5,335 nt of DNA from an uncultured Planctomycetota bacterium. GTDB taxonomy: Bacteria > Planctomycetota > Phycisphaerae > Sedimentisphaerales > Anaerobacaceae. The number at the start of each line of letters is the position of its first letter. Position 1 is the first letter of the stretch. Where the stretch lies: NCBI GenBank assembly GCA_903927855.1, contig CAIYOL010000251.1:1-5335 (forward strand). The letters are read 5' to 3'. The notes beneath the pieces are model-generated. The model made no database searches, was not told the origin of the DNA, and saw only the letters and a program-made list of their open reading frames with translations. The position numbers and the translations under genes are program-made. Below are positions 1-4,660 of this stretch, piece after piece.

Positions 1-8
1 TGCTCCGC

Positions 9-94
9 CGAGGTCTTCGCTGCGCTACGAGAAATACTGGATCCCCGACAGGGAGGCAAGTGAGCAACAATCGAGGATCTCCGCTGCGCTACGA
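9..94. repeat. Pair of short direct repeats in the left non-coding segment
   Basis: Two near-identical units lie at 9-30 and 72-94. They share the core CGCTGCGCTACGA and the leading CGAGG, and differ by one inserted base and one T/C change, so about 21 of 23 positions agree. The offset between their cores is about 64 nt. The stretch between them (35-58) contains CTGGATCCCCGACAGGGAGG, which resembles degenerate intergenic REP-like elements. No convincing gene is seen in 1-111, and no clear terminator for the minus-strand operon that ends at 112. Whether the repeat is dispersed elsewhere in the genome cannot be judged from this window. Confidence 0.5.
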
Positions 95-111
95 CGGGCG
101 GGTTAGTTGGT

Positions 112-465
112 TTAGGTTGCTTTATGCCTGCATAAAAGTGCGCAAAATGCCCAGACGATGAACAATGGGACAAGAAGCGGCAGCAGGAAAGGAAGTGCAA
201 CAGCCGCAAGTATAAGCCCCACCAGTGCCAAGGCACCCAAAACGATAAGGCCGACGCCAGCGAAAACGAAAGCCAGAAGTATCGCGACAGAAAAGAGGAT
301 GACTATCGCCAACATCAATTTCCAAATTCCAATTGCCGGCGCGAGAGGGCCGGCGAACGGCTTTCCGTTTATAATGATAGATACGTCAGTTGTTGAACTA
401 TATAGCACCCAGGCGAGGAGGATAATCATTAGAATTACTAAAATTGAGACCATATTCTTTATCAT
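112..465 (-). CDS. Small hydrophobic multi-pass membrane protein (117 aa), function unknown
   Basis: I do not recognise a named family with certainty. The start is ATG at 465, with AAAAGGAG at 480-473 on the minus strand and a 7-nt spacer, so the start is well supported. Residues 5-22 form a first membrane helix. A short polar stretch (about 23-40, with the motif INGKPFAGP) follows. Residues 41-112 are almost entirely hydrophobic and can hold three more helices (about 41-66, 69-90, 92-112), with glycine- and leucine-rich runs. The tail is short and basic (CRHKAT). It is the last gene of the cluster, 21 nt after the permease, and its SD lies in that gap. Similar small proteins with an I-D/N-G segment between helices occur, as I recall, near DUF4097 genes in other bacteria, which would fit the first gene here. 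An accessory membrane subunit for the exporter is an inference only. Confidence 0.85.
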   Translation of the reverse strand: MIKNMVSILVILMIILLAWVLYSSTTDVSIIINGKPFAGPLAPAIGIWKLMLAIVILFSVAILLAFVFAGVGLIVLGALALVGLILAAVALPFLLPLLVPLFIVWAFCALLCRHKAT

Positions 466-486
466 AATGTATCTCCTTTTTCATAG

Positions 487-1755
487 TTACTGTTCCTGTC
501 TTCGGAGAGAAAATACGCCGAGCAGGAAGGCCGCGGTTCCAATCGCCAGTAAAATCAAACAGGGGGTCATCATTTCTGTGAGACTGAAGTTGCGCCAGAT
601 AGCCCCTTCAAGGGCCAATATACCCCATTTCACCGGACTGACGTGGCTGAATGGAAGCAGCCACGACGGCATAAAAGCCAGGGGAACCATACCTCCGCCG
701 AACATAGCCATAATCATAATCAATGCCCAGCCCGCGCCGCCGACACTTTGCTCAGTGCGCCCCAATGTGCATATAAACATCATAAGGCCAACGAAGCATA
801 ACAGCGTGCAGAGTATAGCGAGAACAAAAAGAAGCAGGCTGCCTAGGGGCATTTTGAAGATTGTCTTTGCACAGATATACAAAGCGCAGATTATTAGACA
901 GCAGGTTATGAAACACGCCAGACCTTTTCCTCCAAGTATATGGGCGAGTCCAATCGGCCCAACGCGCAAACGTTCGAAGGTGCCGTGCGTGCGCTCCTTT
1001 ACAATCGAAATCGCGAATGTCGCTGTGCACCCGAGAATTCCCCAAAGCAAGGCCTGCGGGAACGTAATCTGGAACGGTGTAATTGGGCCGTTATATTCTT
1101 TGCTGACATCTAATTTGGTGAAGTTCAGCATGTTGCCTTTGAAGCCTTTGTTGAAATTCTTGTCGTTAACGTCCTTGACCAAAGTGTCGAAAGAATCGAA
1201 GAAGTTGGAGTATAGTGTTGCCTGTTTCGAATCGAGGTCGTTAGAATCTTTTACATCGTTGCGCCAGAGGTCAATCTGGCTTCTCAACCCTTTCCGGTCG
1301 GAGAATTTATCGCCGAGGGCCTCGAATTGTGCCTTGGCGAGAAGTCCCTGAAGGTAGCCGCCTTCCATTTTGCGTGATGGGTCTGCTGCTATCTCCAATT
1401 TGGGTTCGTCGCTATTAAACATTGCTTCGAAGCCGTCTCCGAAACCTTTCTTGAGGACAACAGCCGCAGCTATCTGACCTTTTCTGACCTGCTCAATGGC
1501 CTCATCGCGGCCGGCGCGGCTTATTTTTAATGCCTCTTCAGATTCCAGTTTTGATATGTAAGAGTTTGAAAACTCGGACTTGTCCTCGTCCACTATGGCG
1601 ATTTTAATTCCTGATGGTTCCTTGCCGGCGTCGGAATATATTGCGCCGAAAAGCAGGGCGAACAAAGCCGGAAAGCCAAATACCCAGAAAATGTTGCCTT
1701 TATTACTCAGTAACACTTTCAGGTCTTTAATAGCAAGGAACAGCACTTTCTTCAT
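487..1755 (-). CDS. ABC-2 type transporter permease (422 aa)
   Basis: This is the membrane subunit of an ABC exporter, paired with the ATPase encoded just upstream. The layout matches the ABC-2 family with a large extracytoplasmic domain (YhaP/YbhS-like). There is one N-terminal helix (about 21-40), then a soluble domain of roughly 190 residues (41-230) rich in charged residues. Five helices follow, at about 231-252, 276-297, 305-330, 340-364 and 397-416. The conserved cytoplasmic segment ERTHGTFERLRVGP (254-267) sits between helices 2 and 3 and corresponds to the E-x-x-G-T-x-E coupling region. The segment MPSWLLPFSHVSPVKWG (362-378) is also typical. The ATG shares its A with the TAA stop of the ATPase (TAATG), which points to translational coupling. 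A GGAGG lies 11 nt upstream, a long spacer. Helix 3 is unusually rich in cysteine (C281, C285, C286, C290, C295). The substrate is unknown. Confidence 0.93.
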   Translation of the reverse strand: MKKVLFLAIKDLKVLLSNKGNIFWVFGFPALFALLFGAIYSDAGKEPSGIKIAIVDEDKSEFSNSYISKLESEEALKISRAGRDEAIEQVRKGQIAAAVVLKKGFGDGFEAMFNSDEPKLEIAADPSRKMEGGYLQGLLAKAQFEALGDKFSDRKGLRSQIDLWRNDVKDSNDLDSKQATLYSNFFDSFDTLVKDVNDKNFNKGFKGNMLNFTKLDVSKEYNGPITPFQITFPQALLWGILGCTATFAISIVKERTHGTFERLRVGPIGLAHILGGKGLACFITCCLIICALYICAKTIFKMPLGSLLLFVLAILCTLLCFVGLMMFICTLGRTEQSVGGAGWALIMIMAMFGGGMVPLAFMPSWLLPFSHVSPVKWGILALEGAIWRNFSLTEMMTPCLILLAIGTAAFLLGVFSLRRQEQ

Positions 1756-2666
1756 TAGTCTCGAAGCCTCCGCCCGGTCAGGTTAAGAAAGACATCCTCA
1801 AGATTTGCGGATTGGATTTTCAGCGATTTAAGATGTATGCCGTTGCGGTTCAGCAATGCCAGAGATTCCATCGGCCGGGGAGTCTCGAACTTGACCTTTG
1901 TTTCTTCAAACTGGATATTGCTGCTGCCGATTAACTGCCTTATTTTGTCGAGGTCTGACGGACTTTTTTCAAATTCGGCCTCCATGTGAGAAAAACCTCC
2001 GTGTTTATCAATAAGATTACTGACGCTATCCATATCCAGAATTTTGCCATAGTCAAGAATAGCCACCCTGTCGCAGATACGCTCGGCTTCCTCCATATAG
2101 TGCGTAGTATAGAGAATCGTCCGGCCCTGCTTTTTCATAGCTTCGATTGTATCGAATATCGAATTTCGGGACTGAGGGTCGACTCCGACCGTCGGCTCAT
2201 CGAGCAGTAAGAGCGGCGGCTCGTGCAAAAGGGAGCAGACCATATTAAGGCGGCGTTTCATTCCGCCGCTGTATTTCGAGACACGCTCTTTGCTACGCTG
2301 TGTAAGGCCTGCTATTTCGAGGCAATTACTGACGCTCTCTTTTAATCGTTGCCCGCTTAATCCGTATATCCTGCCGAAGAAGTACAGATTTTGCTCCGCG
2401 GAGAGCTCCTCGTATATCGCCAATGTTTGCGGCACCATCCCGAGGGACAATCGCACCTCAACAAGGGTCGGGTTGGTTTTGCCGTCGAGTGTAACAGTTC
2501 CGCTGTCGGGTTTCAGAAGTCCGCAAAGCAGCCGAATCGTGGTTGTCTTTCCGGCTCCGTTAGGTCCAAGCAGACCAAAAGTTTCACCCTTTTGAACCTC
2601 GAAGCTCACGCCGTCCAGAGCGACAGTTTTACCGTATCGCTTTTTCAGATTGTCAGCCTTAATCAT
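1755..2666 (-). CDS. ABC transporter ATP-binding protein, DrrA/CcmA-like exporter class (303 aa)
   Basis: This cytoplasmic ATPase powers the adjacent permease. All motifs are intact: Walker A GPNGAGKT (34-41), Q-loop Q80, signature YSGGMKRR (132-139), Walker B LLLLDEP (152-158, with catalytic E157), D-loop VGVD (160-163) and switch histidine H189 in YTTHYMEEAE. The YSGGM form of the signature and the MEEAE after the switch histidine are typical of the ABC-2 exporter ATPases (DrrA, NatA, YhaQ type). The C-terminal extension after about residue 215 ends in NLEDVFLNLTGRRLRD, the usual tail of that class. The start ATG at 2666 has AGGAAA six nt upstream (minus strand 2678-2673). It follows the lipoprotein gene after 62 nt, with no terminator seen in the gap, and overlaps the permease start by one base. 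Antibiotic, lipid or peptide export cannot be told apart. Confidence 0.96.
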   Translation of the reverse strand: MIKADNLKKRYGKTVALDGVSFEVQKGETFGLLGPNGAGKTTTIRLLCGLLKPDSGTVTLDGKTNPTLVEVRLSLGMVPQTLAIYEELSAEQNLYFFGRIYGLSGQRLKESVSNCLEIAGLTQRSKERVSKYSGGMKRRLNMVCSLLHEPPLLLLDEPTVGVDPQSRNSIFDTIEAMKKQGRTILYTTHYMEEAERICDRVAILDYGKILDMDSVSNLIDKHGGFSHMEAEFEKSPSDLDKIRQLIGSSNIQFEETKVKFETPRPMESLALLNRNGIHLKSLKIQSANLEDVFLNLTGRRLRD

Positions 2667-2728
2667 ATAGACTTTCCTATAGAACGTAATAACATATTTT
2701 CCTTCAATTGCAAGTTAATGCCTGAGAG

Positions 2729-3571
2729 CTATTTTATATTTATCGAGCCGTTGTGTGTTTCGAGATAGAGGCTGCCCTCGCCCTTGCCGATTGTTCCCGT
2801 AAGTTTTCCCTTGGTTATGTTTCCTGTTACAGTCATTGGCAGAGCAGTGTTAATTGAGCCGTTGTGTGTCGAGGCCTCAACCTTGGCCGATAAATTCGGC
2901 GGAGTAGTTAAACTAACGCTGCCGTTGTGAGTAATTAACGATGCGTTGCATACCGACGGGGCGGCTGCGGAGTAGGATGCCGTTGCGTTGCCGTTGTGCG
3001 TTTGGAGTTTTATGTCTCCCGAAACTTCTTCGCAAACGATTGAGCCGTTATGTGTTTGAATCTGGGTATTGCCCGCGACTTTTTTGCAGGTGATTGTCCC
3101 GTTGTGCGTTGTGCTGCTGACCTGGCCGATTAGATTTTCAATTTTCAGAGCGCCATTGTGCGAGGTAAGGTCGATGCTGGTTTTGTTCGGGACGGTTACA
3201 TCGAGACTGACGCTGATTCTTTGGTACGGAGTTAGTGTCGGCTTTTCGATTTGTGCGGTCAGCTTGTTGCCGGAATTAATGAGCTTTATTTCTACCGCTT
3301 CAGCGATCCTTTGGGCATTTTCTACTGTATCTGCCCGGGCGGTAATCGTAGCGATGAGATTGCACTGGGCAACATCGGCACCGGTGACGTTAATATGGCC
3401 ATTGTGGGTTTGGGCTTCAAATGAGCCGCCTGCCTGCATAGCATCTGTCAGCTTGATTACTTTTTCGTATTTTTCCTTCGGCTCACAGCCATCTGTGTTA
3501 CAACCCATAACAGCAACCACAAAACACGATAGAAAAACAAAGAACACCTTTTGGAAATTGGCTTTTTTCAT
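2729..3571 (-). CDS. Lipoprotein with THNG beta-strand repeats, DUF4097-like (280 aa)
   Basis: This is a predicted lipid-anchored envelope protein. Residues 1-23 are a signal peptide: basic MKKANFQK, a hydrophobic core, then VMG before lipidated C24. Methionine at -2 is atypical for a lipobox. The body contains eight [T/S]HNG motifs at residues 55, 137, 155, 173, 191, 214, 235 and 272; the four from 137 to 191 are exactly 18 residues apart. The last motif is followed only by SINIK, so the protein ends on a repeat. Short alternating beta-type segments (GSI, GTI, GDIKLQ) between motifs fit a DUF4097/putative-adhesin beta-solenoid. The first gap (59-136) holds a non-repeat segment. The start chosen is ATG at 3571, because AAAGGA lies six nt upstream and the signal peptide begins there. 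An in-frame GTG at 3592 would add seven residues. It is the first gene of the operon. Its role may be envelope sensing or scaffolding for the exporter; ligand unknown. Confidence 0.88.
   Translation of the reverse strand: MKKANFQKVFFVFLSCFVVAVMGCNTDGCEPKEKYEKVIKLTDAMQAGGSFEAQTHNGHINVTGADVAQCNLIATITARADTVENAQRIAEAVEIKLINSGNKLTAQIEKPTLTPYQRISVSLDVTVPNKTSIDLTSHNGALKIENLIGQVSSTTHNGTITCKKVAGNTQIQTHNGSIVCEEVSGDIKLQTHNGNATASYSAAAPSVCNASLITHNGSVSLTTPPNLSAKVEASTHNGSINTALPMTVTGNITKGKLTGTIGKGEGSLYLETHNGSINIK
2747..3409 (-). repeat. Coding repeat array: eight [T/S]HNG units
   Basis: The DNA between these positions encodes eight four-residue motifs (seven THNG, one SHNG). Units beginning at residues 137, 155, 173 and 191 have a constant 18-residue (54-nt) period, at DNA 3163 down to 2990. 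A consensus for the regular units is THNG-x-I-x-C/I-K/E-x-V/L-A/S-G-N/D-x-x-I/L-Q. Later units have periods of 23, 21 and 37 residues. Codons vary among copies (ACA/ACG/ACT/ACC, CAC/CAT, AAC/AAT, GGC/GGG), so the similarity is kept at the protein level and the array is not a fresh DNA duplication. Confidence 0.9.
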
Positions 3572-3577
3572 TTTTTT

Positions 3578-3583
3578 TCCTTT
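3578..3583 (-). promoter_or_regulatory. Ribosome binding site that decides the lipoprotein start
   Basis: On the minus strand AAAGGA lies six nt ahead of the ATG at 3571 and downstream of the alternative GTG at 3592. It overlaps the codons that would follow the GTG. This, plus the canonical signal peptide beginning at the ATG, favours the shorter 280-residue product. Confidence 0.75.
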
Positions 3584-3630
3584 CAAAAACACTTACAATA
3601 AAGCTGATAAGCCAACGGATGTTATTCTTT

Positions 3631-3636
3631 ATTATA
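3631..3636 (-). promoter_or_regulatory. Candidate -10 box for the minus-strand ABC/lipoprotein operon
   Basis: A perfect TATAAT is read on the minus strand, about 60 nt upstream of the lipoprotein ATG, in the only sizeable gap ahead of the operon. No good TTGACA-like -35 is found 16-18 nt further upstream; the hexamer at the 17-nt spacing is TACCGT. The promoter may therefore be weak or need an activator. A direct repeat (GTAACA twice, at 3655-3650 and 3644-3639) sits directly upstream of the -10 and is a possible regulator site. The region is AT-rich, so a chance match is possible. Confidence 0.4.
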
Positions 3637-3704
3637 AATGTTACTATTTTGTTACGGTATCATCCTTTTTTTGTCTTTTTAAGCAGTTTTTTCAATGTTT
3701 GTTC

Positions 3705-3731
3705 TTGACGGACAGCTAAGTAATTGATAAT
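3705..3731 (+). promoter_or_regulatory. Weak candidate promoter for the TPR lipoprotein gene
   Basis: TTGACG (3705-3710) matches five of six bases of a sigma-70 -35 box. GATAAT (3726-3731) matches five of six of a -10 box, but the spacer is 15 nt, shorter than the optimum of 17. It lies about 45-70 nt upstream of the ATG at 3778 in the divergent intergenic region. The -10 overlaps the start of the ATTG heptad repeat. Experimental support is absent and AT-rich DNA gives frequent false matches. Confidence 0.3.
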
Positions 3732-3760
3732 TGGTGATTGATTATTGACTATTGTCATTG
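3723..3760 (+). repeat. Heptanucleotide tandem repeat (ATTGNNN)
   Basis: ATTG occurs at 3723, 3730, 3737, 3744 and 3751, an exact 7-nt period, and once more at 3757 after a 6-nt step. The variable three bases are ATA, GTG, ATT, ACT and then TC. The array ends four nt before the AAAGGAGG SD of the TPR lipoprotein gene (3765-3772), so it lies in that gene's promoter or leader. It could be a slippage-prone short tandem repeat or a set of phased protein-binding sites. Confidence 0.7.
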
Positions 3761-3777
3761 GTTGAAAGGAGGCCATT

Positions 3778-4557
3778 ATGGCAAAGACGATTCTAACTGT
3801 ATTGCTGATAGTTTTATTGAACGTATTGGTGGGATGTTACGAACCAGACAGCGGAAGGAGCCAATTTCTGCCGACCCCGATGAAAACTGTTTCGGTGGTT
3901 GAGGCGGGCGAGGCCGATATTATCGAGCATATGGCAGCCAGCCGCCTGGCATATCGGCAATATCTTGAATCGCTGATAGCCTACTACGAGAAGGCGGGCG
4001 ATAATATGAAATTGAGGTGGGCTGAAGACGAGCTCGATAGACTGAATAAAATGCCGCAGTATAACTATATCATTGAGGCGGGCGTGGCCGGGCCTGATTT
4101 GAAAGCAAAAGATTCGATTAATGAGGCTAACTATTTGTATGACGAAGCCTACCGGCTTGAAAAGACGGCCAAGTCGACGTGGGTTGTCTTTGTAGATGAA
4201 AATTTATTGCGGGTGGCTCTGGATAAATACAATCAGGTGATAAAGCAATATCCTACATGTGACAAGATTGATGAAGCGGCATACAGGGCCGGCGGAATTT
4301 ATGAACATTTCAAGGACTACACGATAGCTCTTTTGTATTACCAAAGGGCCTATCAATGGGACAACGCTACGGCTAATCCTGTGAGGTATAAGGCGGCGTA
4401 TATTTTGGACCAACACCTGGCCCGCAGAGCAGAAGCGCTGCCGCTTTATCAGCAGGCCCTCGGAAATGAAAAGCTCAGTGAGGATGAACAGAAATTTGTG
4501 CGAAAACGGATAGACGAGCTGACCAAGGGCGGCGGAAGTCTCGAAGAGAATAAATGA
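3778..4557 (+). CDS. TPR-repeat lipoprotein (259 aa)
   Basis: This is a predicted lipid-anchored envelope protein with helical repeats. The start ATG has a strong AAAGGAGG SD five nt upstream (3765-3772). Residues 1-19 are a signal peptide with lipobox LVGC, giving lipidated C20, followed by a proline- and serine-containing linker (21-36). Residues 45-92 are mostly helical and charged. TPR-like helix pairs follow: LLRVALDKYNQVIKQYP (143-159), then EAAYRAGGIYEHFKDYTIALLYYQRAYQW (166-194), then RYKAAYILDQHLARRAEALPLYQQAL (203-228). The C-terminus is charged (EDEQKFVRKRIDEL). The pattern recalls BamD/CpoB-like periplasmic TPR proteins, which act as scaffolds in outer-membrane or cell-wall assembly, but no signature allows a specific name. 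It is divergent from the ABC operon, and a strong terminator separates it from tilS, so it is probably monocistronic. Confidence 0.9.
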   Translation: MAKTILTVLLIVLLNVLVGCYEPDSGRSQFLPTPMKTVSVVEAGEADIIEHMAASRLAYRQYLESLIAYYEKAGDNMKLRWAEDELDRLNKMPQYNYIIEAGVAGPDLKAKDSINEANYLYDEAYRLEKTAKSTWVVFVDENLLRVALDKYNQVIKQYPTCDKIDEAAYRAGGIYEHFKDYTIALLYYQRAYQWDNATANPVRYKAAYILDQHLARRAEALPLYQQALGNEKLSEDEQKFVRKRIDELTKGGGSLEENK

Positions 4558-4574
4558 CGTTTGTAGGAACTTGT

Positions 4575-4587
4575 CTGCCTCCGGCAG
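4575..4587. other. Small GC-rich hairpin CTGCC-TCC-GGCAG
   Basis: A 5-bp perfect stem with a 3-nt loop lies 18 nt after the TPR gene stop. There is no T-run after it, so it is not itself an intrinsic terminator. Short palindromes of this kind (CTGCCTCCGGCAGG) are, as I recall, scattered through many bacterial genomes. It may be a dispersed repeat or may stabilise the 3' end of the transcript. The rest of the 4558-4618 gap shows nothing clear. Confidence 0.45.
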
Positions 4588-4618
4588 GGTTGTGTTAAAG
4601 CTTTTTGTGGCAGAATCT

Positions 4619-4649
4619 CGGGCCTGGCTGATATCAGGCCCGTTTTTTT
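4619..4649 (+). terminator. Rho-independent terminator after the TPR lipoprotein gene
   Basis: A perfect 8-bp GC-rich stem, CGGGCCTG (4619-4626) with CAGGCCCG (4635-4642), has an 8-nt loop and is followed at once by seven T residues (4643-4649). It sits about 60 nt after the stop codon at 4555-4557. It ends only 11 nt before the tilS start codon, so tilS would have to be expressed by read-through or by a promoter overlapping the terminator. Confidence 0.9.
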
Positions 4650-4660
4650 ATGTATAAAAA

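Noticed and set aside
1..63. Possible C-terminal tail of a plus-strand gene (ending LDPRQGGK, stop at 61-63)
   Set aside because: Only 20 codons are visible and they overlap the direct repeat, a second copy of which lies in non-coding DNA. It cannot be supported, though it cannot be fully excluded.
158..1351. A 397-codon open frame on the plus strand
   Set aside because: It lies antisense to two well-supported minus-strand genes (permease and small membrane protein), has no SD, and its product is a low-complexity mix rich in Arg, Ile, Pro and Ser with no recognisable domain. It is a shadow frame.
487..2666. BceAB/MacB-type transporter
   Set aside because: The permease has the ABC-2 layout with one N-terminal helix, a large domain and five C-terminal helices, and the ATPase has the DrrA-type C-terminal tail. 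No FtsX-type permease is present.
2747..3409. CRISPR-like regularly spaced repeats
   Set aside because: The repeated core is only about 12 nt, varies at synonymous positions and codes for THNG in frame in a lipoprotein. Spacing is also irregular outside the four 54-nt units.
3572..3592. Start of the lipoprotein at GTG 3592
   Set aside because: The SD lies downstream of that codon, and the signal peptide begins properly at ATG 3571.
3069..3719. A 216-codon open frame on the plus strand across the lipoprotein gene and the divergent gap
   Set aside because: It is antisense to the THNG repeat region, whose repeats make sense only in the minus frame, and it runs through AT-rich regulatory DNA.
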